In this document: in pieces, positions 1-10,689 of the stretch
Numbering within the stretch: position 1 is the first letter of the stretch
Layout of the letters: each line of letters begins with the position of its first letter
DNA from: Bimuria novae-zelandiae CBS 107.79
Lineage: Eukaryota > Ascomycota > Dothideomycetes > Pleosporales > Didymosphaeriaceae
Length of the DNA stretch: 45,026 bases
Assembly (NCBI GenBank): GCA_010015655.1
Contig: ML976735.1
Coordinates: 1-45,026 of the forward strand
Reading direction: 5' to 3'
Notes under the pieces: generated by a model
What the model saw: the letters and a program-made list of their open reading frames with translations, nothing else
Database searches by the model: none
Told to the model about the DNA's origin: nothing
Program-made: the position numbers and the translations under genes

Positions 1-639
1 GACTGCGCAGCGTAGTTTCCGCCCTGTCGCCGATACGCACTCGATTATAGAGACCCACTCGCGATTCTCTGGAGACCGAATGTAAGCCTTCTTTTTCTGA
101 CTACTAGAGAGTACTCGGGTGTTTGTACATACTCCTAGAGCCACGCCAGTCTCATCCATATTGTAGGTATTCTCCGTCTGTATGTTGAGCCGCCGTCTAG
201 TCTGCTCATAGAGCTCTAGGAACGCGCGCACCTGCTCTAGAGTTGCTGCATCAGCTCTCTGAGCCTCGAGCTTTCTACTAATAACCGATGCGACGCGTGG
301 CTGTCGCTTGATAAAGTGTGAGAGCCAGAGTTTACCGACAGGCTAACTATCGCCGTTCATACGTAGGATTCGATTGGCCATTTCTCGAGCGCGAGCGTGT
401 GAGGGAGGGCAGGCGCGTGCGTCTTCTTCGAGGATCTAGTCTACTAGGAAGTCCTCTTGTAGAGGAGTCAGCCGCTGCTAATGCTGATGGCTGAGCGCGC
501 TGTTCGTTGCGCCACGTAGTCGACCGTGTAGCGTTAACAAAGGGATACCGTACGCCTTCGCAGCTGCGCGCTGGCTAGTATAAAGACCTGCAGCGAGATC
601 ATTAATAGCTAATTGTATAGCGACCTCACGGGCGTCCAT
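1..639 (-). pseudogene. Pogo/Fot1-type (Tc1-mariner) transposase, RIP-damaged, truncated by window edge
   Basis: Reading the minus strand from ATG 639 gives one frame of about 213 codons running off base 1. It starts MDAREVAIQLAIND and contains TSQRAAAKAYGIP, the Psq/CENP-B-type helix-turn-helix of fungal pogo transposases. Further on come LTPLQEDFLVD, a long helical stretch, and the first catalytic Asp in YNMDETGVALGV (Asp codon 154-156), followed by SPENREWVSIIE; this spacing and wording are typical of Fot1-like DDE transposases. The frame is interrupted by three TAG codons (478-480, 436-438, 343-345). Two replace probable Gln or Trp and all are of the CAG-to-TAG or TGG-to-TAG type expected from RIP. 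There is no frameshift. The catalytic core downstream of the first Asp lies outside the window. Twin copies of tgttcgga at 700-707 and 717-724 may belong to the element's end, but the opposite end is not visible. Confidence 0.88.
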
Positions 640-1503
640 ATTGATGAGCGTTGTGCAGAGAAATCGCGTGTTTTCTGCAGGTGTGGTGTTGTGGCGCGGT
701 GTTCGGAAACCCTATGTGTTCGGACACTATATGCGCTAGCTTACTCAACATATGCAGTACAAGCGTGGGGAAGCCTGACCTCGGACTTCAGCCTGCTCGC
801 CACCCTCCCTTCTCCTCTGAGTTTTGCGATGTGCACTGCTATCTGGCGCCGCCGGAACGACTCTCTCGCATGCCCTTAACGCCAGGGATACCGTCTAGTT
901 CGTCCTTAAACTGGAGCTAGAGTTGTCAGCACAAGCGCTGAGCGCTTTGCCACCACTCGAATCGATCGAACTGGAACTGTGCCCCATCGTTGTCGATTGA
1001 GCATTCCCTGCTTCGCCCCAATGGACGATTCCGATCGCTCCCCATCGTCTTCTGGGACAGCGAGGTCGCACTCTTGCCGCCGCTGCTCCTGGCTCGTATT
1101 GAATTCGACGACAAGTTATAGCCCTTACCCCGAGGAAAATAAACGAATTCACGCCGTATTCGAACAACGGGCTGCAAGGCACAGAGCTGACGTCTCGGTT
1201 GCACCTGGGAAACCTGACAGGACTTCCACGAATCTCGTCGAGCGATACAGAGACATGCCAGATCACAATTGGTACTTCGAGTAGCCAATCAGCTACGAAG
1301 CAACGACCGAATGTGAACTCCTCCAAGCATTTCTCGGTCAAGTTGGAGCTGTGCACGTCATCGAAAGGGCTCCATTCCCCAACGATATCTTTCTCAAAGG
1401 ATGTATATGGATCCAGCGAACAAGGAGCTCCACAGAGCTCCAACTTCTTCTGTATGATGGACCACAGTTTCAACCGATGCGAGAATCCAAATTGGAGCTT
1501 TCC
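640..1503. other. No supportable gene; transposon flank
   Basis: Short open frames occur on both strands but none carries a recognisable motif or a convincing start. The part nearest the transposase (about 640-735) probably holds the element's own terminus. Reading frames on the plus strand from about 980 may be the decayed 5' part of the HET-like remnant that follows, but I could not place them. Confidence 0.4.
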
Positions 1504-1912
1504 AGGTCGTTGGGCAAGTATATTGCCCTTTCATGGAGTTGTGCTAACCCGTTCCAGATACTTCCTATGACGGATGGTTGACCATACGTCCAGTGCAAGC
1601 TCAACCTGATGTCGAACCTGCTTACGCCCTTGTAAGTTCTTGGATCAACGAGTGCGAAACCAATCATGCGTCAACGTCGCGAGCTTTCGGTGCCATCAGA
1701 CCGTCCGCTCGCCATTTCTGGTGTTGCCGAACGCCTGGAATAATACTTGGTATCCTTGGAAAGACGCGACAAGTACATCGCTGGTCATTGGGTCGGTTTT
1801 TACCTTATACCCTTGCTTGGCATGTGGACGAGCCTAAAAATTATCAAGGCCCATCCTGGTCTTGGACTGCTGTACCTTCTGCGACTATTCTCTTAAACAT
1901 AGTGCCACTGGA
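1504..1912 (+). pseudogene. HET-domain-like remnant, scrambled
   Basis: Fragments typical of fungal heterokaryon-incompatibility (HET) proteins are found on the plus strand in different frames. GKYIALSWS near 1515-1545 resembles the YIALSYCWG motif that opens the HET domain. Near 1670-1730 a frame reads RRELSVPSDRPLAISGVAERLE, then meets TAA, then continues YLVSLERRDKYIAGHW; this matches the region after the HET domain (the SDRLPAISG element). A one-base shift leads into FLPYTLAWHVDEP and GPSWSWTAV, the conserved C-terminal PSWSW box. The HET core with the WIDALCIIQDD motif is missing, so the gene has lost its centre as well as its frame. It differs from the HET gene at 25.2 kb and is far more decayed. 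HET proteins trigger cell death on non-self fusion; this copy cannot. Confidence 0.6.
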
Positions 1913-2590
1913 ATCAGCCATCGAAATCATGGAGACTCAGGTTCAGTTAAAAGAGCAGAGGGCGCATTCACCTGGGCTATTATTACCGCTCGGACTGACA
2001 TCAGCCTTGTGAGGCTGTCGAGGACGACTTACCACCCACAGGGATATTTCGAGTTAACTAGAGAGGAGGTAGCAGGAGTCAGAATGAAAGTACACACTCA
2101 CCAGCTATCATGGGATCATAAGTGTGGGTAAATGGACGTTGGGACTTCGCAGCAGGTCTTCCTCATCCACTTGACATGGGCAGCACCCTAGAAGTCTCTT
2201 CGGACGTGTAAATCACAGAAATCTTGTGACACGCCATCATTCCACAGTCAATAGCAAGAGAAGATGCATACGGATTGGCTGTTTTGAATATTATGGATCT
2301 GGTGGCGATATGGCATGGTTTGGTGGCTGGAATCGGGAGGAGATACAGCTAATCTGAATCAGAGAGAGATATAGGTCTTCCCCTTGGCGTGTACCTCCGT
2401 ATTCTTTCAAATCTCTATACATCTCTGTATCATCACGTAACAGATTCTAAGCGTAAAATCGGAAAAGCAGACCACTCAACGTTCCACTCACTTAATTCAA
2501 CGAGAGAGGTCTACTAAAAAAAAACGTTATAGCATCGACAATTCTCAAACATCGTACGGGTTTAGCGATACATGAAGCGATCTTCATTTG
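1913..2590. other. No gene recognised
   Basis: This stretch between the HET-like remnant and the dispersed repeat shows no open frame with recognisable content. It has a poly(A) run at about 2515-2523 and is moderately AT-rich. It probably contains further decayed accessory sequence. Confidence 0.35.
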
Positions 2591-2681
2591 CCCCAGTCGT
2601 GGAGATACAAGGTCGTGTAAGATAGTTCCATTCAGGAACGTCTTAGTCATGTGTGTTACCTCTAGATAAGTAATACAGTGG
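2591..2681 (+). repeat. Dispersed repeat A, copy 1
   Basis: About 91 bp that align along their whole length with 28782-28873. Shared blocks include cccca.tc.tggagat.caaggt, gtcttagtc.tgtgtgt, and ataagt.atacagtgg. A shorter piece of the same right half recurs at 22388-22420 and, inverted, near 24806-24822. No coding content; probably a MITE or LTR fragment. Confidence 0.7.
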
Positions 2682-2814
2682 CTGACTGCACCAAATTTGT
2701 ACCCAGCCCATTCACAAGACTCACTCTCACTAATGCTTCATCAAAAGCTCAGCTCAATATACAAACAAACATGCATTCACCCGCCACACACCCAGCCTCT
2801 CTCCGTCAACACAA

Positions 2815-4590
2815 TCACAGCGTCCCAAGCGGATACTCCCCCGGCACATCCCCCCTCTCCGGCCGCACAATCGGCACCTCTTTGTACTCAGGTACATCGA
2901 CCTCCTCCCGCGCCCACACCGGCGCCCGCCGAACCTTCCTCAGCTTCTCCATCGCATACCCTATCCCCAGCAACTTTTTCTCCTCAAACGGCCGACCGAG
3001 AATCTCCATCCCGATCGGCACGCCTATAGGCGCGGTCTCACTCTCCTTGCTAAACCCGATCGGCACGGTAACAACGGGCGAGCCCGTCAGCGCAGCCAGG
3101 ATCCCGTTGCGCCCGAATTGCGAGGCAGACCCGAGGTGCACGACGAGGTTTTTCTGCTCGGGGTAGATTATCGCGTCGAGCGTGTGAGACGCGAAGGTGT
3201 TCGCGAGGGCAAGCGTGAGGTTTTGAATACCCAGTCTACGCTCGTGATACGTCGCGTTCGCAGTCGAAGAGACGAGTGCAGTGTTGACGTATTCATACTG
3301 CGAGGGTAAGACTAGGAATTCCCCAGCGGAGGTCTTGGACGCTTTGCGCGCGTAGAAGTCTTGCAGGGTGGAAGGGTGCGCCCCGCTGAGGGACGGCCGC
3401 GCGAGGTACGCGTCCATGAGCTCGCGGTACTCGTAGCGCTGCACGTCGTAGGCAGCTTGGATGGCGGACGCGTTGTAGATGGACTCGTTGATCGGGATGA
3501 GTGTTGCGCCGTGGGCGGTGAGTCGGGCCATCCAGGCGTCCATGGCAGCGTTCACTGGTGCGACTTCCGGGTCGGAGTTCCCGCTGTGGTTGAAGAAGCC
3601 TTCGAGTACACCCAGTCGTAGTCCCGCAAGCTGCGTGTTTGGCAGAGCGGAGTAGTTGATGTCGCGGTTTGCAGGGGGAACGAGGGCTGTCGCGTTGTCG
3701 GCTGGGTCGTATCCGCTCTTGCACATAACCGTCAGTGCGACGGCGACGTCTTTGATGGTGCGTGCGATGGGGCCGATGACATCGTGCGTGACGGAGATTG
3801 GGATGATGCCCGTCCGAGTGATCAGGCCACGGGTGGGACGAATACTAAAGAGAGAGTTGGCGGATGCTGGGCTGCGGAGCGAATTCACAGTGTCCGTCCC
3901 GGTCCCGAAGACACAAAAAGATGCTGCTACAGCAGCACCGGTGCCTCCAGAGCTCCCTCCAGGAGTTCGTGTCGAATCGTATGGGTTGATCGCCTGGCCA
4001 CCAAGTGACGAGACAGAGATGCCCTCCAACGCCATCTCGTGCAGATTTGCTTTGCCTAGTATAATCGCCCCTTCTCTTTTCAGGGCTGCCACACTCGGCG
4101 CGTCCTCTGTTGGCTGGGATTCTCTCATGGCTAGAGCTCCTCCCGTTGTTGGCATGTCACTGGTATCGTAGTTGTCTTTTAGTAAGATGGGAATGCAGAA
4201 CAATGAGCCAGTAGCATTGCCCGCAGCAAGAACTTCGTCCATGTGGTCGGCGATTTTCAACGCATTAGGATTCAAGGTTATGATGGCATTGGTGCGCTCG
4301 TTGTATGCCTCGATGCGTGCGAGAAAAGAAGAAACTACCTCTCGGCATGTATTAAGGCCGGAGAAAATGGCGTGGTGAACGCTGTCAATGGTGGCTTCAC
4401 GGGCGTCGAATGCATTGTTGGCGCTGCGAGCCTGGAGGCCTGGGTTTGTGCTTCGGCGTGTGCTATAGTTGTCCATTGCTTTAGGGTTGTTCAATCGGTT
4501 TAGGTTTTGGTCGATATCGGGACCAGGGTGTGCTGCAGCATTGCCACCGAGCAACAGCCCTACGAGCAGGGAGAGGAAAACAGCTAACAT
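2815..4590 (-). CDS. Secreted amidase (amidase signature family)
   Basis: An uninterrupted 591-residue protein. The frame is open upstream to 4695, but the ATG at 4590 is preferred because it opens directly on a signal peptide (MLAVFLSLLVGLLLGGNAAA). The amidase-signature triad is visible: Lys138 in PILLKDNYDT, cis-Ser213 in TPGGSSGGTGAA, and the nucleophile Ser237 in GTDTVNSLRSPAS. The 24-residue spacing between the two serines equals that of fatty-acid amide hydrolase. The usual Gly-Gly before the nucleophile is Val-Asn here. GRPFEEKKLL near the C-terminus is also typical. Enzymes of this family hydrolyse C-N amide bonds; the substrate cannot be told from sequence. Several N-glycosylation sequons fit an extracellular enzyme. 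It lies 453 bp downstream of, and on the same strand as, an oligopeptide transporter. Confidence 0.93.
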   Translation of the reverse strand: MLAVFLSLLVGLLLGGNAAAHPGPDIDQNLNRLNNPKAMDNYSTRRSTNPGLQARSANNAFDAREATIDSVHHAIFSGLNTCREVVSSFLARIEAYNERTNAIITLNPNALKIADHMDEVLAAGNATGSLFCIPILLKDNYDTSDMPTTGGALAMRESQPTEDAPSVAALKREGAIILGKANLHEMALEGISVSSLGGQAINPYDSTRTPGGSSGGTGAAVAASFCVFGTGTDTVNSLRSPASANSLFSIRPTRGLITRTGIIPISVTHDVIGPIARTIKDVAVALTVMCKSGYDPADNATALVPPANRDINYSALPNTQLAGLRLGVLEGFFNHSGNSDPEVAPVNAAMDAWMARLTAHGATLIPINESIYNASAIQAAYDVQRYEYRELMDAYLARPSLSGAHPSTLQDFYARKASKTSAGEFLVLPSQYEYVNTALVSSTANATYHERRLGIQNLTLALANTFASHTLDAIIYPEQKNLVVHLGSASQFGRNGILAALTGSPVVTVPIGFSKESETAPIGVPIGMEILGRPFEEKKLLGIGYAMEKLRKVRRAPVWAREEVDVPEYKEVPIVRPERGDVPGEYPLGTL

Positions 4591-4778
4591 TGTGATCAGC
4601 TCTTTGAAGTCCGCGACAAGTCGTCTCGCGGGCCAAAAGTTGAGCACTGTTGACCTGGGATGTTTGTTTTCCTTGTGCACAGCAACACAGCTCAAACTTT
4701 TGACAACGCGTGGAAGGTGCGAGCAATTGATGAAACGCCTTGAATTTACCTAGCTAACGCGCAAGTGACACAATGAGC

Positions 4779-4786
4779 TATTATAC
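4779..4786 (-). promoter_or_regulatory. Candidate TATA box of the amidase gene
   Basis: On the minus strand the sequence reads TATAATAG about 190 bp upstream of the chosen start at 4590. It is a plausible core promoter element, by position and sequence only. Confidence 0.35.
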
Positions 4787-4861
4787 GTTGCTCTTGTCTG
4801 CCGTCAACATTCCCGTGCCATCCAAAGACGGTTCGTTCCAAACAACGTATCACAACCCGTT

Positions 4862-4898
4862 AGATAATACCCCGGGATGTTTTCGTACCTGCTTATCA
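4862..4898. promoter_or_regulatory. Pair of GATA-factor motifs upstream of the amidase gene
   Basis: AGATAA lies at 4862-4867 and TGATAA, on the minus strand, at 4893-4898. Both match HGATAR, the site of AreA/NIT2 nitrogen regulators in ascomycetes. They lie 270-310 bp upstream of the amidase start. Such sites also occur by chance about once in 300-400 bp counting both strands, so this is suggestive only. Confidence 0.35.
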
Positions 4899-5043
4899 GG
4901 AACACATTTCTCGGTAACGACGATGGTGGGCGGATGACGTCGCTTAAGCTACTGCCTTCGAACCTACTTTTAATAGGTCTTGGCTCCTTCCGCCCCACAA
5001 TCGTGTTATTGTGCCCCGATGCCGCTCAACCTCCGCGGAACTT

Positions 5044-7931
5044 CTACCACGTCTTTGGTCCGAAGGTCTCCCCTTCGCCAACAATCTTCCTGATGGCTGT
5101 ATTGAGATAATCCTGAATGTAAAGTCAGCTACACGTAGTCAAAGTGCTCGGGCGAAATTTCAGAACCCCAGGACTGGCATAATGACGGTTGACTGCCGGG
5201 CGGGCGACAGCATTCATGTCGAAATGTGGCGTGGCTTTGCACTTACCGTTGTCTCAAACGGCTTTTCATTGCCCCACCAAGGAATCGAGTACTCCTTGAA
5301 TGTAATGGCGAAGAAGATCACGATGGTAGAAATGATAAGACCGGCGTCAAGACCGGCTGCCGTGATGTAATCTGGAGGTGCGCAAAGACAGTCAGCGGCG
5401 TTGATCCAACCAGGTGCTGGAGGAACTTTTGCAGAGACGACAACGACCTGACGGGAGACCACATACTGTACTTGTGCCACCACCCGTGCCACTTGCGCAT
5501 GATCCAGTAGTTGAAGACCAGGCCCCAGAGCGCCCAGGTCGAGAAGCTGAGTGGGGTGGCAGGCGGAAGCCATCCCATCGCACCAAGCATGACAGGCGCG
5601 TTCAGGTATCGCAACGGAGATTTGGGGGCTGCCCGCATGAGGAAGTAGAAGATAATTGGCAGGGCGGCGCCGATCAGCCAGTAGTAGTGGATCGAAGAAT
5701 AAATCGAACCAGGTCCAAACATGCGGTCAGGGCCAATGACACCCCAAACGATGGTACTGGAGAAGAAAGCACGGCCGTTTGGACAGGTAAAATTGCTTTC
5801 CTGCAGCCGTTGGCATACGTTGGGTATACTTTGGGCGAGACCATATATTAGCAACAATCTTCATATTCTAGGCTGCTGAGAGGATGCACAACACTCACTT
5901 TCCTAATGTCCAGTTCATGACCGCAACCTGCACGATGCTCGCCCAGATAGTTGCAACAAGCTGGGCAGTGAACGCAGTCTTGGGCGGAACCTTCATGTAA
6001 TGTGCAAGCTTCAGATCGGCTGTAAAGAGCTGCGCCTGCCCCAGCACAATGGTGCTGTATACCTTGAAGATCATGACACCGACAGGCTTCCCCGGTATCA
6101 TGTAGCCCGCAAAAAAGGGTGCTAGAATGTTGAGAGAGAGCATGACGTTTGTTATGCCATAAATCATACACGTGGGAATGATAAAAATGAGAGCAACAAT
6201 GAGCGACACCAAGAAGGCCCACCAAGGAAGCTGTGAGTCGTACGCCAAAACAGTGGCCAGTCCGAGACCAACGGAGATGAAGAGCAGGACTCCGTACCAC
6301 CAATCGGGGCATGGTGCGTATTTGAGCATGAGCTTCATGTGGATATCAGGCTGTTGATTGCGTGCCTCCTTGAAGCGGTACCAGATCTCCTTCCGGTGAA
6401 ACAGGATGATGTGCACAATTGCCGCGGTTAAAGCTGCGAAACTCAATCCATAGTTCAGTGCGAGTGTTGGAGCCAAGAACATAGGACTGTAAGCTTTGTA
6501 CTTCTCCAGATCAAAGGAGAAGTTTGGACCGAGAATGCTAGTGACGTTGTACGCAGCTTGCGTGTTGTCAAAGGTGGTAGACGTGTTGATGGGTAAGTAA
6601 TCGCCATACCAAGTATTGGTAAAGGAAATACCTAGCGTCGTGATGATGACGAAGACCACCAATCCTATTAGGGTATTCATATGTGCGTGAGATGGTGCAA
6701 GCAATGGATTCGCGAGATAACTGGATACGTATGTCCAATCGAAGGTGATGGGCAGGAGAGACAATCCAGTGTATCCGCCGAAGAGTTGGTTTACAACGAC
6801 GTTCTCTGGCTTGATCCTGAAATCGCGTGAGACGTAAACAAGATGAAGTCCGAGCCACCACCTACCATGTGATAAATGCAAACACCTGAAGGCCTTGCCA
6901 AATCACTCCTGCGCTTGATGAGTCTTTTTTGGCTAGTACACGCAAACCAAATGACTCACCTGGAAACCAATAGTACACAAACATCCCACCCATGACGATG
7001 AGGAATAAACGCATGCGAGAAATGCGCCAGCCGTTCGCGTCCACTTCGGTTGGTTTGTGATCATGAAACGCATGAAGCAGTGCAGAATTCGAGAACTGAT
7101 TGGGCCATATGATTGCAGCAGGCCATACCTAAATTGTGAATTAGTTGAGTGCCAGGTCTAGTGGGTAGTTAATGCTGACCAAAAAGCGACGGAAAAGGCC
7201 CGCAAGAGCAATGCCTATTACTTGACTACTCAATGTGAAAAGTAGCTGAAATCCCCACGACATTTTCACATTATAAAAAGGTTTGCCTAATAATGCAAGC
7301 AGGGCATTTGTCGAATAAGCGTAGTTTATCGAGATTCCGGCCATTATCTGGGGATTCTGTAAGCGTGTTAAGTGGTGCCAACTTCGGCTGTACTGACTGT
7401 GATGACAGCATGTTCTTTGACGTTGAAGGGCCCAGTATTGAGCGTCCACTTGACTCCAAGCGTGTTGAACTGCCTTGTGGGCATCACTCGAGCCCAAAAC
7501 ACACCAAACGGGTAGACGACTCTTCACTAACATGAGCAGTGTCTTCGTCACCCAGGGGGCCTCACTTACAAGAGTACCACAATGTTGGGAAAATTGATGG
7601 CAGGGCTCCGCATTGACAGAAACATGTTGACCCCGGAAGCAACAGTAACAAACAGCATACCAAGGATCCATGCTCGTACCGTGTTACAAGGTTCCCCGCC
7701 ATCTGTGTTCCTCACTGCAGCTCTGACTTCTTCATAAGGAGAATCCTCAATGAAATCCGCCTGTGCCCTTTTTATTGCTTCAGGGTCTCCGTCATGAATT
7801 GCTGCATGGAGCTCGTCTATCTTCTCTTGCTTCAAATTTGGGTCCCATTGATGAGTCTTTTCCGTAAAAATGGCGGGACCAGTCTCAACCGAGGTGCTGA
7901 ACGTCCCCTTCTCGTGCGAAACTCCACTCAT
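5044..7931 (-). CDS. OPT-family oligopeptide transporter
   Basis: A nine-exon gene whose exons I placed at 7931-7570, 7521-7398, 7347-7180, 7128-6960, 6908-6866, 6816-5899, 5828-5467, 5371-5247 and 5112-5044. The spliced length is 2,340 nt, an open frame of 779 residues, usual for fungal OPT proteins. All eight introns are GT-AG and 48-134 bp, most near 50 bp. Family hallmarks follow in order: DSPYEEVRAAV before the first membrane helix, FPNIVV, MPTRQFNTLGVKWTLN, RRFLVWPAAIIWPNQF, FVYYWFPG, VVNQLFGG, LPITFDWTYV, WWYGVLLF, and HKYNYITAAGLDAG; the protein ends GETFGPKTW. It should be a polytopic proton-coupled plasma-membrane importer of small peptides or related ligands. The third-exon acceptor is uncertain: 7348-7397 is preferred as intron, but an acceptor 9 bp upstream would also keep frame. 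Confidence 0.93.
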
Positions 7932-8929
7932 GGTGTGAACTCGTACTTGATTTCGTTACACAAGAGTGCCTCGTCCGCATGAGAGATGGCCGAAAATGTC
8001 GCAGGCTTGAAAGTTCAAACAGCTGGCCTTTCGTCGCAGCAGAGGAAAGCACGAAGTAAATGTTCAGCGGATATGACACTGACGAAGCTCGGCTTGGTTT
8101 GGTTGCAAGCGTAGAGGCAGGGATAGGTGAAGATTAGATAGTGATAGTCACCGTAGTATCGTGGTGAGGGGAGCGCTTAACCAAACAAGGTAGGCCAGGC
8201 GGTTGAACTGCAACTGAAAGCCCGCCAATTGAACACAGCGAGGGAGCCTATCGAGGCGATAATCAATGCCGAACGAATGCCGCGAGCACGAAGGATGAAA
8301 AGACCAAGATGCAACATGACCTGACTGCGGTCCCATAGCGTATCTTGCAGCGGTTGGACGACATCGGTAATGGATGGCATTAGCCATGAAGGGAGAGAAA
8401 CAATGACAATCCCTTTAGTTAAGCTATAACAAGGAAGGCACTCTGTATAGACAGCCCATGCACCATGATAAGGAGGATGGGTTACGGCTTTCGTACCCAC
8501 TACGACGTGGAAGCAACGACGTGGTTGTATGTATCCATCATTCTCACCTTCGGCCGAGTTTAGATAGCATGGAAAATGTAGCTTTGAGACGCTTGTGCGC
8601 AGCGCAGGTTGTGCATCCTTTTCGCGCGACCGCAGAGGCGCTTCGGCTAGAAGTAGCGGCCCTGAGGAGCGGGGAGCAATTGTGATTGAACTTAGCGCTT
8701 CGCGACAGATAACAACGATTCAGACGCGCACACGAAGCACATTTCTCGCGATGCGGAAAGTAAAGTGCATTAAGGCCGCTTTCTAACGATGATCTGTGAT
8801 CGTGAAGGGTGCAAAGAAGGACGGAATGAAGAATTCACGTTCGTTTAGCGCTTTGGCCAATTTGATTACCGTGGCGGTTCAGCAAATGGGTCGGTTCGGC
8901 ACTTGGGCCACCTCATCAAAATCACGCGG
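7932..8929. other. OPT promoter and gene-free stretch
   Basis: The bases nearest 7931 should hold the transporter's 5' untranslated region and promoter. No other open frame here has recognisable content. A set of GATA motifs is listed separately. Confidence 0.4.
8136..8147 (+). promoter_or_regulatory. Adjacent GATA-factor motifs upstream of the OPT gene
   Basis: AGATAG at 8136-8141 is followed without a gap by TGATAG at 8142-8147, with a further ggatagg at 8121-8127. They lie about 205-225 bp upstream of the OPT start. Adjacent HGATAR sites are a common arrangement in nitrogen-regulated fungal promoters, so control by an AreA/NIT2-like factor is plausible but not shown. Confidence 0.4.
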
Positions 8930-9560
8930 TAACATAAACAGCGTTATAAAGTTACCTATAATAGCTAAATTATTTTAATAAATTATTATAATACTAAACA
9001 AACTCTTGCTAAAAAAAAATATACTACTTAAGTTTCTACGAAAGCTTAATATTCTAGCTACGTTAAATAGTAATTATAGGTAAAAAATTATATAGTTAAT
9101 TATACTAAGCGTTAATAATAGCCTTTATAGTAACCTCTATATAAGTCTATTTTTTTAATTTTTTTATAAAAGGCTTTAAAGTCTTCCTCTTTCCCTTTTA
9201 AAAAAAATTATATAGCTTTTTTAGAGTTTTCTTTCCCTATTTTCTTGCGCTTACGTTTATACTATTTTTTAGCCTCTATTCTTTCCTTTCCTTTCCTTTT
9301 CTTCTTACTTTTAAATTCTTAACCTCTCTCTTTCTTCTTTCTCTTAACGTTTAAGGACTTTATTTAAGGCCTGTTTAGCCTTCTTATAAGCTTTTTTAAG
9401 TTATTACTTCTTTTCCTTTTACTTTCTTACTTTTTTACGCGCCTTAGCCTCTCTTAGATTTCTTGTTTAATTGTAGTAATTGCCGCCTTAATTAGGTCTA
9501 TATTAGTGGCGATGCGGCGCGTTAAAGCTGGGGCGTCTTATTGTTAGGTGGCGCGCTGAC
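8930..9560. repeat. AT-rich, probably RIP-degraded repeat block
   Basis: The base composition changes sharply here to very AT-rich sequence full of TpA and long A or T runs, unlike the GC-balanced flanks. On the minus strand the middle part reads as Lys/Arg-rich peptide stretches broken by many TAA/TAG codons. That resembles the basic C-terminal tail of pogo-type transposases after heavy RIP, though no catalytic motif remains. Composition returns to normal near 9490-9560. The family of origin is inference. Confidence 0.6.
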
Positions 9561-10681
9561 TGTCGCGGCGCAATGACTGTCTCGGCACGGTATGTCACCC
9601 TATCCGCACGTGCAGCCCCTCCTCACCGAACCTCCGACCTCCATCTCCACCTTCACCTCAACATCACAATGGATCTATCAATATCCAGACTCAAGGCCAC
9701 GACTCAAGATACTCTACCGGGAGACGAGCCTTCCGGACGCAGAAACATATTCGGATCTACCCCGGCAGCCCCCGGGCTTGCATGAAACGGTCGATGCGAC
9801 GACACTAACCCGCATGCGACGACACAGAACCGTCGAACAAACTTTAAGCATGGATATCTTCACTTTCCCATCCTCTCATACTACCGAGGCTCTCGTAAAT
9901 ACTTGGTTTCATTGATTTTATTGCGTTTCATCTCATTCAAATCGCAAGCAAAATCTAGTTTCTAATCGATCCACATCTATGGAACAAGGACCGACCTCGC
10001 ACGCCTTCAAAACGTCTCAAAATAGAGCTGTTATTGCACACCGTACAGAACGTAATGCTGGGAGGGACTGTCTTATCATTGGTACCATGATGAGCTTGTC
10101 TCGTGGAACCAGCAATACTGGGTTACAACTTTCGTGAAGCCTTCATGATTGACCCGTTAGCCTAGCACATCTGCCAGCAATCTCGGGTTTCCTATCTGGC
10201 GCAGTGTGACGAGATCGGAATTGAACGTTTCCCTTGCTCAAACGGCTACACCAACACTTCAAACAAGATGCACTGTGGCGCATACCACTGCTACTGCTCC
10301 TGCCCTTCTATCTTTAGCCCTGAGGCACGGTGCCCCAAACATCGTTCATCATGGCATGTGCTTGGAACACAACTCACCCGGCACCCATCAACCATTCTCC
10401 GACGCCAAGGCATGTCATCACATCTCGGAAACAGGAAATACGTGCTGTCCATGACCCCTCGTACTCGAATCATGTTTCGGCATTCCTGCGCGGGGACAAT
10501 TATGTGACTATGGGAGACGTTTCTAGCTTCGCCGACGGCTAGATGCCTTGGTGGTGAACCCTATCACATCTTGGCCAAAACAAATCTTCTTCCTGAGGAC
10601 GGAAGGATGGGGCCCGGTGCATTACGGCTGGATCACGACCGAAGAGGGTTACAAGCTTTGTGACATGAGTTGTAGACTGGC
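9561..10681. other. No supportable gene
   Basis: Short open frames on the plus strand at 9592-9915 (107 codons, no recognisable domain) and 10206-10542 have no family resemblance. The 3' part contains the promoter of the next gene. Confidence 0.35.
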
Positions 10682-10683
10682 AA

Positions 10684-10689
10684 TATAAG
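10684..10689 (+). promoter_or_regulatory. Candidate TATA box of the Egh16/GAS1-like gene
   Basis: TATAAG lies 131 bp upstream of the ATG at 10820. The leader after it is rich in C and T (actctttccttc), as is common in strongly expressed ascomycete genes. Confidence 0.45.

Noticed and set aside
700..735. tgttcgga repeats considered as the terminal inverted repeat of the transposase element
   Set aside because: The other end of the element is outside the window, so the pairing cannot be tested.
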